From Azonexaceae bacterium (GTDB lineage Bacteria; Pseudomonadota; Gammaproteobacteria; Burkholderiales; Rhodocyclaceae), in contig SSTB01000030.1 of the NCBI GenBank assembly GCA_009469665.1, forward strand, positions 1 to 24,692: 24,692 bases of DNA. The letters are read 5' to 3'. The notes beneath the pieces were generated by a model. That model made no database searches. It had not been told where the DNA came from and saw only the letters and a program-made list of their open reading frames with translations. Positions 1 to 13,210 of the stretch are shown here, in pieces. Position numbers and translations under genes: made by a program. Every line of letters starts with the position of its first letter. Positions within the stretch are counted from its first letter, which is position 1.

Positions 1-104
1 ACTGCCGTCGGCTGCCAGGGAGCGTAAAACCCCTGCAGATCCCGGGCGTAGGTGTTGTCGAAGGCGAACAGCCCGGACAAGGAAGGTGCAAGAGGTGAAT
101 TCAC
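1..104 (-). CDS. selO: SelO/YdiU family protein adenylyltransferase, N-terminal fragment
   Basis: Only the first 34 codons are in the window; the gene continues past the left edge. Read on the minus strand from a GTG at 104-102, the peptide contains [16 protein letters not shown], which matches the conserved N-terminal beginning of SelO/YdiU pseudokinases. From family knowledge these transfer AMP to protein Ser/Thr/Tyr residues, often as part of a redox stress response. The reading frame is open throughout. There is no ATG in frame just upstream, and the GTG has only a weak GGGA 7-8 bases before it, so the exact start is uncertain. The gene is divergent from mutS, and its start sits inside what would be an over-extended N-terminus of mutS. 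Identification rests on a short stretch, but the motif is distinctive. Confidence 0.7.
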   Translation of the reverse strand, partial: MNSPLAPSLSGLFAFDNTYARDLQGFYAPWQPTA

Positions 105-238
105 GGCATTCCCGCATTTTGGCGCGCCGGTTCGACTTCACGGCGCTGCCGATGGTTCCACCGCAGGCGGCAATCGAAGACAATAGCGCCCTCGCCCTGC
201 CGCCGCCGCCCTGGCGCGCCGAACTCTTCCCCGCCGCC

Positions 239-2839
239 ATGCCCTTCTCGCCTCCCGACGCCGCCGACAGCGCCTTCGCCCAGCACACCCCGATGATGCG
301 CCAATACCTGGCGCTCAAGGCGCAACATCCCGGCACCCTGTTGTTCTACCGCATGGGGGATTTCTACGAGCTGTTTTTCGATGACGCCGAGAAAGCTGCC
401 CGCCTGCTCGACATCACCCTCACCACTCGCGGCCAGAGCGCCGGGCAGCCGATCAAGATGGCGGGCGTGCCCTTCCATGCCCTGGAGCCCTACCTCGCCA
501 AGTTGGTCCGCCTGGGTGAATCGGCGGTCATCTGTGAGCAGATCGGCGATCCGGCGACCAGCAAGGGGCCCGTCGAGCGGGCCGTCTCGCGCATCGTCAC
601 CCCGGGGACTCTGACCGAAGCGGCGCTCCTGGACGACAAGCGCGACACCTGGCTCCTGGCCCTCGCCCAACACCGCCACATCGTGGGGCTTGCCCGTCTC
701 AATCTGGCGAGCGGCGATTTCCTGCTGACCGAGATCCCGGCCGATCAGGTCGGCGCCAGCCTAGAGCGTATCCGTCCGGCGGAAATCTTGCTGCCCGAAG
801 GTCTGGAGATTCGCCTCTCGCTGGACGGCGTCGCCCTGACCCGGCAGGCGGACTGGCATTTCGACGCCGACTCTGCCCGTCGTGAGCTGTGCAGCCATTT
901 TCAGGTCGCTTCCCTGGCCGGTTTCGGCGCCGACGGTCTGCGGCCGGCGGTGGCCGCCGCGGGGGCGCTTCTGCACTATGCCCGCGCCACCCAGGCCGGA
1001 GCCCTGCCCCATGTGCGCGCCCTGACCGTGGAGCTCGAGGGCGACTACCTGGGCCTGGATTCCGCCACCCGGCGCAATCTGGAACTCACCGAGACCCTAC
1101 GGGGCCAGCCTTCGCCCACGCTCTTCTCCCTCCTGGACCGTTGCGTCAGTGGCATGGGGTCCCGCCTCCTGCGCCACACCCTGCATCATCCCCTGCGGGA
1201 CAGAAGCCTGCCGGCAGCGCGCCATCAGGCGGTGGCGAACCTGTTGGAAGATTATGGTCGCCGGGCCGGCGAGCTGCGCCGGGAATTGCGCGGCTTCGCC
1301 GACGTGGAGCGCATTGCCGGCCGTATCGCGCTGGGCAGCGCCCGCCCCCGGGATCTTTCCGGCCTGCGCGATTCCCTGACTCGCCTGCCGGCCCTGGTGG
1401 CGCCTCTGGCCGACGGCACGGCCCCCCTACTGGAAACCCTGGCGGCAGACCTCAGCCAGCCCGATGAGGCGCTGTCCCTGTTGCTCGCCGCCCTGCTGCC
1501 CGATCCGGCAGCCCAGATCCGCGACGGCGGGGTCATGGCCACGGGTTTCGACGCCGAACTGGACGAGCTGCGCTCCCTGAACGACAACTGCGGCAGCTAC
1601 CTGCTCGATCTGGAGGCGCGGGAAAGAGAACGGACGGGGATCGCCAGCCTCAAGGTCGAATACAACAAGGTGCATGGCTTTTATATCGAGGTCACCCACG
1701 CCAACGCAAGCAAGGTGCCGGACGACTACCGCCGCCGCCAGACCCTCAAGAACGCCGAGCGCTACATCACCCCTGAGCTGAAAAGCTTCGAAGACAAGGC
1801 CTTGTCGGCCCAGGAGCGCGCCCTGGCGCGGGAGAAACTGCTCTACGACAGGCTTCTCGGCCAGTTGCAACCCTTCGTCCCCCGCTTTCTGGCCATCGCC
1901 CGGGCCGTGGCCCATCTCGACCTGCTGTCCGCCTTCGCCGACGTCGCCCTCAAGTACGACTGGTCCTGCCCTCGCTTCGTCGCCGAGAGCCTCGTCAAGA
2001 TTGAAGCCGGTCGTCACCCGGTGGTCGAAGGAGAGCTGGCCGGCCGGGCCGAATCCTTCATCGCCAATGACCTCGCCCTGGCGCCGGAGCGCCGCCTGCT
2101 TCTCATCACCGGCCCCAACATGGGGGGCAAGAGTACCTACATGCGCCAGACGGCCATCATCGCCCTACTCGCCCACATGGGCTGCTTCGTCCCCGCCAAG
2201 CGCGCGGAGTTGGGGCCCCTGGACCGCATCTTCACGCGCATCGGCGCTTCCGACGACCTGGCCTCCGGTCGCTCCACCTTCATGGTCGAAATGACCGAGG
2301 CGGCGGCCATCCTGCACCACGCGACGCCCAACAGCCTAGTGCTCATGGACGAAATCGGCCGCGGCACCTCCACTTTCGACGGTTTGGCCCTAGCCTTCGC
2401 CATCCTGCGTCATCTCGTCGAGAAAAACCGCAGCCTGACCCTCTTTGCTACCCACTATTTCGAACTGACGCGGCTTTCCCACGAATACCCCGAACTGGCC
2501 AACGTCCACCTGGGCGCCGTAGAGCACGGTGAGCGCATCGTCTTTCTGCACGCCGTCGAGGAAGGCCCCGCCAACCAGAGCTACGGCATCCAGGTTGCAG
2601 CCCTGGCCGGTATCCCGGCCCCGGTCCTGCGCGCCGCCCGCCGGCAGTTGCGGGAGTTCGAGCAGCGGGCCGCCATCGATCCGCTGCAGCCGGACCTCTT
2701 CGCCGGGGTCGCTCCCGAACCGGAAGCGCCCCCAACCGCTCATCCCGCCCTGGAGCACCTGGGGAACATCGATCCGGACCGCATGAGCCCCCGCGAAGCC
2801 CTGGAAGCCCTCTACGCGCTCAAGGCCCTTCTGCCATGA
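239..2839 (+). CDS. mutS: DNA mismatch repair ATPase MutS
   Basis: MutS binds mismatches and small loops as a clamp and recruits MutL in an ATP-dependent way. The 866-aa product is close to the usual length (about 850-860). Visible motifs are the mismatch-reading Phe-x-Glu at F42-Y43-E44 in GDFYELFF, the Walker [10 protein letters not shown] at about 625-633, the Walker B/signature [14 protein letters not shown] near 700, and the ATHYFELT switch after it. The reading frame is open upstream to a GTG at 86, but that would overlap the divergent selO start and add 51 residues of non-conserved sequence. The conserved region starts soon after the ATG at 239, so I chose that. No clear Shine-Dalgarno precedes it, and an ATG at 152 is also possible. 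The stop overlaps the next start by ATGA, so the downstream phosphoesterase is probably translated by coupling. Confidence 0.95.
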   Translation: MPFSPPDAADSAFAQHTPMMRQYLALKAQHPGTLLFYRMGDFYELFFDDAEKAARLLDITLTTRGQSAGQPIKMAGVPFHALEPYLAKLVRLGESAVICEQIGDPATSKGPVERAVSRIVTPGTLTEAALLDDKRDTWLLALAQHRHIVGLARLNLASGDFLLTEIPADQVGASLERIRPAEILLPEGLEIRLSLDGVALTRQADWHFDADSARRELCSHFQVASLAGFGADGLRPAVAAAGALLHYARATQAGALPHVRALTVELEGDYLGLDSATRRNLELTETLRGQPSPTLFSLLDRCVSGMGSRLLRHTLHHPLRDRSLPAARHQAVANLLEDYGRRAGELRRELRGFADVERIAGRIALGSARPRDLSGLRDSLTRLPALVAPLADGTAPLLETLAADLSQPDEALSLLLAALLPDPAAQIRDGGVMATGFDAELDELRSLNDNCGSYLLDLEARERERTGIASLKVEYNKVHGFYIEVTHANASKVPDDYRRRQTLKNAERYITPELKSFEDKALSAQERALAREKLLYDRLLGQLQPFVPRFLAIARAVAHLDLLSAFADVALKYDWSCPRFVAESLVKIEAGRHPVVEGELAGRAESFIANDLALAPERRLLLITGPNMGGKSTYMRQTAIIALLAHMGCFVPAKRAELGPLDRIFTRIGASDDLASGRSTFMVEMTEAAAILHHATPNSLVLMDEIGRGTSTFDGLALAFAILRHLVEKNRSLTLFATHYFELTRLSHEYPELANVHLGAVEHGERIVFLHAVEEGPANQSYGIQVAALAGIPAPVLRAARRQLREFEQRAAIDPLQPDLFAGVAPEPEAPPTAHPALEHLGNIDPDRMSPREALEALYALKALLP

Positions 2840-3789
2840 AGGCTGGCCTGGCCGTGCTGCTCCTCGCCGGGGCGCTCGCGGCCCGGGCTGAACCCTGGTC
2901 TTTCGCCGTCATCGGCGATACCCCCTATTCTGAATACGAGCGGCGCGAACTGCCCGCCCTCCTGGCTGCCGCCGCCGAATCCGGCGCCCGTTTCGTCCTG
3001 CACGCGGGGGACATAAAACGGGGGCGGGATCCCTGCGACGACGCGGTTTACGCGGATCGTCTAGCCCTCTTTCAGGCCTCGCCCATCCCCCTGATCTTCG
3101 CCCCCGGCGACAACGAATGGAGCGATTGCGCCCGCCTTTCCGCCGGTGCCTACTCCCCGGAAGAACGCCTGACTCGCCTGCGCGCCCTGTTCTGGAAAGA
3201 CGACTCCACTCTGGGAAGGACGAAACGCCGCCTGGAGCGGCAGATGCCGGATTTTCCTGAGCACAGCCGCTTGCGCGAGGACGGGGTGCTCTTTGTCAGC
3301 CTCAACGTGCCCGGGGACGACAACCGGCGCGGGGTGCATCCGCGCCCGCCGGCGAGTTTCACGGCGCGCGACGGGGCGATCCGGCGCTGGTTACGGGAAT
3401 CCTTCGCCCTCGCCCGCCGGGATGGCTTGCTTGGCCTGGTCGTCCTGATGCAGGCGGACCCGGGTCTTGAAAGTTTCCGTCGGGGCATTCCACGGCGCGG
3501 ATTCGCGAGCCTTCTGCGCACCCTGAGCGAAGAAGCGGCGAGCTTCTCGGGCAGCGTGCTCCTGATCCACGGCGACGGGCACCGTCACCGCATCGACCGC
3601 CCCATGAAGGACTTGGCCGGAAAGACCCTGCTGACTCGACTCGAAACCTACGGTTACCCGGAATTGGGTTGGGTCCGGGTCACCGTCGACCCGAACGCCG
3701 CGGGTGTGTTCCGCTTCGAATCGAGGCCCTGGAAAGACTCACCCAGCACGCAACGCTGGGCATTGATGGGATTTCTCGGCCTGCGTTGA
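2836..3789 (+). CDS. exported calcineurin-like metallophosphoesterase
   Basis: The 317-aa product starts with a hydrophobic signal peptide (about residues 1-18, cleavage after ARA), so it should act in the periplasm or outside. The mature part begins with [18 protein letters not shown], then has HAGDIKRG and PGDNEWSDC, and near the C-terminus HGDGHRHR. These follow the order of metallophosphoesterase metal-binding blocks (D-x-H, GD, GNH[D/E], then GxH). Two blocks are atypical: the first reads GDTP rather than D-x-H, and the third reads GDNEW rather than GNHE. The substrate is unknown. It overlaps the mutS stop by four bases (ATGA), which indicates co-transcription, but I see no functional link to mismatch repair. 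It ends convergently 38 bases from slyD. Confidence 0.75.
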   Translation: MKAGLAVLLLAGALAARAEPWSFAVIGDTPYSEYERRELPALLAAAAESGARFVLHAGDIKRGRDPCDDAVYADRLALFQASPIPLIFAPGDNEWSDCARLSAGAYSPEERLTRLRALFWKDDSTLGRTKRRLERQMPDFPEHSRLREDGVLFVSLNVPGDDNRRGVHPRPPASFTARDGAIRRWLRESFALARRDGLLGLVVLMQADPGLESFRRGIPRRGFASLLRTLSEEAASFSGSVLLIHGDGHRHRIDRPMKDLAGKTLLTRLETYGYPELGWVRVTVDPNAAGVFRFESRPWKDSPSTQRWALMGFLGLR

Positions 3790-3827
3790 GGCAAGGGCCA
3801 GCGGCCGCCTCTTCGGGGGCACCACCG

Positions 3828-4325
3828 TCACTCGTGCTCGCAGTCCTCGCCGTGGTCATGGACGTGGCCATGGCCAACCTCTTCCTCGCTCGCCGATCGC
3901 ACGGCCGTCACCGTGCAAGTGAACACTAGGGCCATGCCGGCCAGGGGGTGGTTGCCGTCCAGCACCACCTTGCCGTCGGCAATGTCGGTCACCCTGTAGA
4001 TGATGAAATCTTCGTCGTCGGACCCGGCGGGCGCCCCTTCGAACTGCATGCCCACTTCCAGTTCCTTGGGGAAATCTCCCCGGGGCTCCACCTGGACGAG
4101 ATCGGCATCGTAATCGCCGAAGGCCTCGTCCGGCTGCAGCTTCACCTGGACCGACTCGCCGATCCCCTTGCCCTGGAGGGCTTCCTCGATCTTGGGAAAG
4201 ATGTCGTCGTAGCCGCCATGGAGATAAACGATGGGCTCCCGCCCCTCGTCCACCACCGCGCCATCCGGATCGGTGACGTGATAGTCGAGCGTGACGACGG
4301 TATTGCGGGCGACCAAAGCATTCAT
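3828..4325 (-). CDS. slyD: SlyD-like FKBP-type peptidyl-prolyl cis-trans isomerase
   Basis: The 165-aa product has the SlyD layout: an FKBP half-domain from residue 1 (NTVVTLDYHVTDPDG), FPKIEEALQGKGIGE at 43-57, a chaperone-like insert at about 70-125, then the FKBP closing segment VVLDGNHPLAGMALVF (121-136). The tail at 147-165 is rich in acid and His with one Cys (GHGHVHDHGEDCEHE), the metal-binding tail of the family, though shorter than in E. coli. Family members catalyse prolyl isomerisation, act as chaperones and carry nickel. The start ATG overlaps the bcp stop (ATGA), so the two are one transcription unit. No nickel enzyme is seen nearby, so metal delivery is only inferred. Confidence 0.9.
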   Translation of the reverse strand: MNALVARNTVVTLDYHVTDPDGAVVDEGREPIVYLHGGYDDIFPKIEEALQGKGIGESVQVKLQPDEAFGDYDADLVQVEPRGDFPKELEVGMQFEGAPAGSDDEDFIIYRVTDIADGKVVLDGNHPLAGMALVFTCTVTAVRSASEEEVGHGHVHDHGEDCEHE

Positions 4326-4792
4326 GAATCGAGTTCCTTGACGAGACGGAGCACTTCCAGGGCGTGCCCCTTGAAATTGACGTTGTAGAGCGCGTGGCGG
4401 ATAAAGCCATCGCCGTCGATGATGAAGGTCGAGCGCGCGATGCAGTGGCGCACCTGACCGTCCACTTCCTTGGCCTGAAGCACGCCGTACAGCGAGCAGA
4501 CCTCGCCTTCCGTATCGGCCAGCAGCGACACGCCTATGCCTTCCTTGTCGCGGAATTCAGCGTGCTTCAGGCAGTCGTCCCGGCTGATACCGAAGAGGAC
4601 GCAATTACGCTCGTCGAAGTCGAGTTCGTGATCCGAAAAATCCGTTGCTTCAAGCGTACAACCCGGGGTGCCATCCTTGGGGTAAAAAAACAGCACGACT
4701 CGCTTGCCTCTATAGTCCGTCAGGGAAACGGACTCCATGTCGGCATCGGGCAGGGTAAACCCCGGCGCCTGTTCTCCGGCCTTGAGCTGCAT
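4322..4792 (-). CDS. bcp: thioredoxin-dependent thiol peroxidase (BCP/PrxQ peroxiredoxin)
   Basis: This 156-aa peroxiredoxin reduces hydrogen peroxide and organic peroxides in the cytoplasm. The active-site segment FFYPKDGTPGCT gives peroxidatic Cys45, and R120 in IARSTFIID matches the conserved arginine. In many PrxQ proteins a resolving Cys lies five residues after the peroxidatic one; here that position is Thr50. Other cysteines are C64, C74, C99 and C117, so the enzyme may work as a 1-Cys type or use a distant partner. The start is supported by AAGGAG six bases upstream (minus strand). Its stop overlaps the slyD start. About 120 bases without a gene separate it from ftsB upstream. Confidence 0.93.
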   Translation of the reverse strand: MQLKAGEQAPGFTLPDADMESVSLTDYRGKRVVLFFYPKDGTPGCTLEATDFSDHELDFDERNCVLFGISRDDCLKHAEFRDKEGIGVSLLADTEGEVCSLYGVLQAKEVDGQVRHCIARSTFIIDGDGFIRHALYNVNFKGHALEVLRLVKELDS

Positions 4793-4798
4793 TGTGTT

Positions 4799-4804
4799 CT
4801 CCTT
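4799..4804 (-). promoter_or_regulatory. Shine-Dalgarno of bcp (AAGGAG)
   Basis: On the minus strand AAGGAG ends six bases before the bcp ATG at 4792. It is the clearest ribosome binding site among the left-hand genes and fixes that start. Confidence 0.7.
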
Positions 4805-4916
4805 TTGCGCGCTCGTTTCTGTTGGGTCTTGATAGCCCTGTGCATTGGCCTACCTGCGGGGGATTCTAACCAAGCTCCTGACCGCTGACTACGGGCGCAA
4901 ACGAACTTGCGGAAAA

Positions 4917-5201
4917 CTATTTTCGTGCCGGATTTTCCGGAATGGCGACGAAGTTTTCGTCCTGCCGGATCATGCCCAGTTCAAAACGGGCTCTTTCTTC
5001 AATGGCGTCATAGCCTTGCTTCAGGTCACGCACCTCTGCATCGAGGCCCGCATTGCGGATTTCGAGCTTGCGGGTACCCTCCTTCTGCTGATGCAACTCC
5101 TCCTCGGCCTCCCAGACCTTGAGCCACCCTCCCTTCCCCAACCAGAGGGGGTACTGGAGCAGGACGATGAGGGCCAAAAGGCCCAGACTCAGCCAGCGCA
5201 T
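4917..5201 (-). CDS. ftsB: cell division protein FtsB
   Basis: The 94-aa product is a small bitopic inner-membrane protein: one transmembrane helix at about residues 4-21 ([17 protein letters not shown]), then a predicted coiled coil (about 30-65) rich in Glu, Lys and Leu, then a short C-terminal part with [15 protein letters not shown] typical of FtsB/DivIC proteins. FtsB joins FtsL and FtsQ in the divisome and helps activate septal peptidoglycan synthesis. It lies directly downstream of eno, as in most beta- and gammaproteobacteria. The region before its ATG is C-rich with no good Shine-Dalgarno and carries an inverted repeat, so translation may be weak or depend on mRNA structure. Confidence 0.92.
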   Translation of the reverse strand: MRWLSLGLLALIVLLQYPLWLGKGGWLKVWEAEEELHQQKEGTRKLEIRNAGLDAEVRDLKQGYDAIEERARFELGMIRQDENFVAIPENPARK

Positions 5202-5211
5202 GAGATGGCGG

Positions 5212-5306
5212 GGGGCGAGGGGTGAGGGGTGTGGGGAAAAGCGCCCCTCGATTGCGCGCCCTGAACGGTGCCGTAACGCCTCACCCCACCCTCCTCACCC
5301 CTCACC
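5212..5306. repeat. imperfect inverted repeat between eno and ftsB
   Basis: The left arm (5212-5236) contains GAGGGGTGAGG and the right arm (5281-5306) contains its reverse complement CCTCACCCCTC, with about 45 bases between. A second, shorter pairing lies inside: CGAGGGGTG near 5217 with CGCCCCTCG near 5242, including one G-T pair. The repeat fills most of the 117-base gap between eno and ftsB. It could be a dispersed chromosomal palindrome, an mRNA processing or stabilising hairpin, or a partial terminator. No T-run follows it in the direction of transcription, so a standard rho-independent terminator is unlikely. Confidence 0.6.
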
Positions 5307-5318
5307 GCAATCCACGCC

Positions 5319-6614
<1,296 letters not shown>

Positions 6615-6648
6615 TCAGTAGCTTAGAGTAAAAAATTAAAGTTGTTTA

Positions 6649-10278
<3,630 letters not shown>

Positions 10279-10367
10279 GCGGGTTTTCCCTTTGGACACA
10301 TCCCCCGGGGGGTGGAGTAAAATCCGCCCCTCTTGCATTTCCCCTTCCACGTTAACCGGATACTTCC

Positions 10368-11588
10368 ATGGCGTTGATTGTTCAGAAGTACGGCGGCACC
10401 TCGGTGGGCAACCCCGAGCGCATCAAGAACGTCGCCCAGCGTGTTGCCAAGTTCCAGGCCCAGGGGCACCAGGTGGTGGTCGTGGTTTCTGCCATGAGCG
10501 GCGAGACCAACCGCCTCATCGCCCTGGCCAAGGAAATCCAGGCCAATCCCGACCCCCGCGAGCTTGACCAGGTCTGCTCCACCGGCGAGCAGGTCACCAT
10601 CGGCCTCCTGGCCATGGCCCTGAAGGACATCGGCGTCCCGGCCAGGAGCTACACCGGCGGCCAGGTCCGGGTACTCACCGACAGCACCTTTACCAAAGCG
10701 CGCATCCTCTCCATCGACGAAGCCAACATGCGGGCCGACCTGGATGCCGGCAAGGTCGTCGTCGTCGCGGGCTTCCAGGGCGTGGATGAAGCCGGCAACG
10801 TCACCACCCTGGGCCGCGGCGGCTCCGACACCTCCGGCGTCGCCCTGGCGGCGGCCCTCAAGGCCGACGAATGCCAGATCTACACCGACGTGGATGGCGT
10901 CTACACCACCGACCCCCGCGTCGTGCCGGAAGCCAAGAAACTCGACACCATCACCTTCGAGGAAATGCTGGAAATGGCCAGCCTCGGCTCGAAAGTGCTG
11001 CAGATCCGCTCCGTCGAGTTCGCCGGCAAATACAAGGTCAAACTGCGCGTGCTGTCCAGCTTCCAGGACGAAGGGGAAGGCACGCTGATCACTGTTGAGG
11101 AAGACAAGCAAATGGAACAACCGATCATCTCCGGTATCGCCTTCAACCGCGACGAAGCCAAGCTCACCATCCTGGGCATACCCGACAAGCCGGGCATCGC
11201 CTACCAGGTGCTGGGCGCCATCGCCGACGCCAACATCGACGTGGACATGATCATCCAGAACGTCGGCCACGACGGCTCCACCGACCTTTCCTTCACCGTG
11301 AACCGCCCCGAATTCCAGAAGGCCATGGGCATCCTGGAAGGCGTCAAGCAGAAGCTGGGTGCCCGCGAGGTCACCGGCGACAACAAGATCTGCAAAGTCT
11401 CCGCCGTCGGCGTCGGCATGCGCTCCCACCCGGGCGTCGCCAGCCAGATGTTCAAAGCCCTGGCCGATGACGGCATCAACATTCAGATGATCTCCACCTC
11501 TGAGATCAAGATTTCCGTCGTCCTGGATGAAAAGTACCTGGAACTGGCCGTCCGCGTCCTGCACCGCACCTTCGGGCTGGACCAGTAA
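10368..11588 (+). CDS. lysC: aspartate kinase
   Basis: Aspartokinase phosphorylates aspartate, the first step to lysine, threonine, methionine and diaminopimelate. The 406-aa product starts with the family signature KYGGTSVG (7-14). It contains TLGRGGSDTSGVALAAAL and the YTDVDGVYTTDPR segment of the kinase domain, and ends with two ACT regulatory domains (about 265-340 and 342-406, the latter with MISTSEIKISVV). These domains usually give feedback inhibition by lysine and threonine. Length fits the monofunctional class of beta- and other proteobacteria. No strong Shine-Dalgarno is seen. An internal start making a separate regulatory subunit, as in some Gram-positive lysC genes, cannot be shown here. 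Confidence 0.97.
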   Translation: MALIVQKYGGTSVGNPERIKNVAQRVAKFQAQGHQVVVVVSAMSGETNRLIALAKEIQANPDPRELDQVCSTGEQVTIGLLAMALKDIGVPARSYTGGQVRVLTDSTFTKARILSIDEANMRADLDAGKVVVVAGFQGVDEAGNVTTLGRGGSDTSGVALAAALKADECQIYTDVDGVYTTDPRVVPEAKKLDTITFEEMLEMASLGSKVLQIRSVEFAGKYKVKLRVLSSFQDEGEGTLITVEEDKQMEQPIISGIAFNRDEAKLTILGIPDKPGIAYQVLGAIADANIDVDMIIQNVGHDGSTDLSFTVNRPEFQKAMGILEGVKQKLGAREVTGDNKICKVSAVGVGMRSHPGVASQMFKALADDGINIQMISTSEIKISVVLDEKYLELAVRVLHRTFGLDQ

Positions 11589-11600
11589 GGCCCGCCTGGT

Positions 11601-11629
11601 TTGACCCCGGGGCGCGGAGCCGCTATGAT
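11601..11629 (+). promoter_or_regulatory. sigma70 promoter of tRNA-Ser
   Basis: TTGACC (11601-11606) and TATGAT (11624-11629) are 17 bases apart, close to consensus in both boxes and in spacing. The bases after the -10 box (CCGCGCC) are GC-rich, like the discriminator of stringently controlled stable-RNA promoters. The tRNA begins 24 bases downstream. Confidence 0.75.
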
Positions 11630-11653
11630 CCGCGCCTCGTTTGCCTGAACGAC

Positions 11654-11746
11654 GGAGACGTGGCCGAGAGGTCGAAGGCACTCCCCTGCTAAGGGAGCAT
11701 GCGGGCAAAACCTGCATCAAGGGTTCGAATCCCTTCGTCTCCGCCA
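11654..11746 (+). tRNA. tRNA-Ser (anticodon GCU)
   Basis: The 93-base gene folds as a class II tRNA. The acceptor stem GGAGACG pairs with CGTCTCC (11736-11742), followed by discriminator G and an encoded CCA. The D arm begins TGGCCGAGAGG, the anticodon stem CTCCC/GGGAG encloses loop CTGCTAA with anticodon GCT at 11688-11690, there is a long variable arm (GCGGGC...), and the T arm is GGGTTCGAATCCC. It reads the AGC/AGU serine codons. Its own promoter and terminator flank it. Confidence 0.98.
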
Positions 11747-11756
11747 AAGCTTCAAT

Positions 11757-11797
11757 AAAAAAGCCGCACCCCACGGGGTTGCGGCTTTTTTATTTTC
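11757..11797 (+). terminator. rho-independent terminator after tRNA-Ser
   Basis: The run AAAAAAGCCGCA pairs with TGCGGCTTTTTT around a CCCC/GGGG inner stem with a short loop, followed by TTTTTTATTTT. The A and T tracts on both sides make it symmetrical, so it could also stop transcription coming from the right. It marks the boundary between housekeeping and accessory genes. Confidence 0.9.
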
Positions 11798-11826
11798 TCC
11801 CCTCGCTCAACCCGCGAACCCTCAAC

Positions 11827-11895
11827 CGAAACGGCCACGACAGGGCACGGTTCCCGCTTGTCGAGACCGCCGCCCTGCCTACGCGAAACGGCCAC
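11827..11895. repeat. short direct repeat CGAAACGGCCAC
   Basis: The 12-mer CGAAACGGCCAC occurs at 11827-11838 and again at 11884-11895, 57 bases apart, in the gene-free stretch between the tRNA terminator and the first paralogue promoter. It may be a protein-binding site or a relic of duplication. Apart from this and the promoter module I see nothing in 11798-12027. Confidence 0.35.
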
Positions 11896-11917
11896 AGCCG
11901 CCGCAACAGATCCGGAA

Positions 11918-11981
11918 GAATGCGAAAGCAATATTGATATATCACGTTTCGGCTATATACAGAGCAATGACATCGCAGTAA
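11918..11981 (+). repeat. duplicated 64-bp promoter module, copy 1
   Basis: Bases 11918-11981 match 13211-13274 without gaps at 51 of 64 positions (counted by eye), at a constant offset of 1293 bases. The best conserved core runs from ATATTGATATATCACGTT to CTATATACAG. It includes the perfect 10-bp palindrome TGATATATCA (11935-11944) and an ATGACA after the -10 region. Each copy lies upstream of one member of a paralogous gene pair, so the module was probably duplicated with the gene. Confidence 0.8.
11934..11961 (+). promoter_or_regulatory. candidate promoter with palindromic operator, copy 1
   Basis: TTGATA (11934-11939) and TATACA (11956-11961) are 16 bases apart. The palindrome TGATATATCA overlaps the -35 box, where a repressor would block RNA polymerase. 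Conservation in the second copy supports function, but the regulator is unknown. Confidence 0.5.
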
Positions 11982-12027
11982 GTTTTACTCTCGTTCCGAG
12001 CGCCTCAATCTGCGCGAGACCTCCCCC

Positions 12028-13032
12028 ATGACCGAAGCGACACCACCCGTTCCCCGCCGGAGCAGCTGGCGGCCCTTTGCTGGCCTGGGCCTTGCCGTCG
12101 CAGGCCTCGTCCTCTTCCATGCCTTCTTCGACCTTCCGGGATTCTTCTATGAAGAGCAGGGCTGGGACATCCCCGGCGACCCGGTGGAAAAGGCCGCCTA
12201 CGACTACGCCCATGCCCTGCAACTCCCCGACGGCGTTCCGAAACCCATTCCCTTCCGCTTCTGGACGGCCCGCCTTCGCGCCCTGATCCCGGGCCAGCCC
12301 AACGTCTCGGAGCAGTATTTCCAGCATTTGTGCCAGACCGAGGCCGGGGACTTCGTTTTTCGGCGGGTCGAGAATGTCGAGGGGGTGGTCCAGATGCGGC
12401 CGCGGCGCATAAGGATCAGTGACCCCATCGATTACGACCGATACCGATTGGAGGAGCCGACAGGGATAGGGGCGGGCGACACCTTTTCCGGGCGAGGTTG
12501 GGGTATACCCGCCCGGTTTGTGCAACCCCCCTCCGGGAAATACGAATTTCTCGAACAGCCGGCGGCCCCCCCCGGCTCGGTCACCCGCTACTTCCGCGGG
12601 CGCAACGACCACCCGCCCGAAGGCTATACAAATGGTGTCCGTGCCGGTGATCGCAACAGAAAAATGGCCTATCTGCCCTTTATCGTGGCCAAGGAGCACC
12701 ACGACCAGCGTCGCGCCCGTTACGGCTTCACCTGGCGCGGGATCAAGCGGCCCCACGACCGGCGCTACTCCATCGGCGCCGGCGAGTACCTCATCGTCGA
12801 TCTGGACACAGACGAGGTGCTCGCCGTCAAGCGGGCCTTCAAACTGAGCGGCCGGGACGAGAACACCTCTTCCCGAATCTGGTGGGGCAACGCCCGCTCC
12901 TGCTTCGCAATACATTGGAATTTCATGGACTTTGTCCTGGATGGCCTGAAACCAATCCCGGATCTCAACGAACGCTTCTTTCAGGCAAATCCGCCGGTTG
13001 AATTCAAAGACTTGTCCAAGTGGGGGAAATGA
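12028..13032 (+). CDS. membrane-anchored protein of unknown function, paralogue A
   Basis: I do not recognise a named family for this 334-aa protein. An N-terminal hydrophobic helix (about residues 16-36, preceded by RRSSWR) suggests an inner-membrane anchor with the rest in the periplasm. It is homologous to the gene at 13523. Shared blocks are FQHLCQTEAGDFVFRRVENVEG, a RYFRGRN segment, RYGFTWRGIKRPHDRRY followed by a VDLDTDEVLAVKR strand, and WWGNARSCF near the end. Two cysteines (in HLC and RSC) are at matching places in the paralogue and could form a disulphide. A run of eight C bases lies in the coding sequence (12566-12573). No clear Shine-Dalgarno precedes the ATG. It has its own copy of the shared promoter. 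Confidence 0.75.
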   Translation: MTEATPPVPRRSSWRPFAGLGLAVAGLVLFHAFFDLPGFFYEEQGWDIPGDPVEKAAYDYAHALQLPDGVPKPIPFRFWTARLRALIPGQPNVSEQYFQHLCQTEAGDFVFRRVENVEGVVQMRPRRIRISDPIDYDRYRLEEPTGIGAGDTFSGRGWGIPARFVQPPSGKYEFLEQPAAPPGSVTRYFRGRNDHPPEGYTNGVRAGDRNRKMAYLPFIVAKEHHDQRRARYGFTWRGIKRPHDRRYSIGAGEYLIVDLDTDEVLAVKRAFKLSGRDENTSSRIWWGNARSCFAIHWNFMDFVLDGLKPIPDLNERFFQANPPVEFKDLSKWGK

Positions 13033-13210
13033 TGGAAACGACTGTCAAGAAGCGGCTCGCCCGAGGCTCGACTTCGTCAAACCGCTCGCCGGTGGCGGCA
13101 ACCCGCACTGCGGTAGGCAGGGGCACGATGTTCCGTGGCGAATGGCGGCGTAGGCAGAGGCCGGCTGCTTCAGTCGGGACTCCGCAACAATCTCAGCGAA
13201 ACGCCGGGAT

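Noticed and set aside
4863..4868. TAGAAT (minus strand) as the bcp -10 box
   Set aside because: A good -10 match, but no acceptable -35 box at 16-18 bases.
4897..4912. CGCAA/TTGCG hairpin downstream of ftsB as a terminator
   Set aside because: The stem is only five base pairs and no T-run follows on the minus strand.
10294..10323. TTGGAC and TAAAAT upstream of lysC as a promoter
   Set aside because: The -10-like box is good but the spacing is 20 bases, too long for a confident sigma70 promoter.
11641..11937. 98-codon plus-strand ORF over the tRNA and its terminator
   Set aside because: Its first half is the tRNA-Ser gene and its terminator, with no protein-like conservation.
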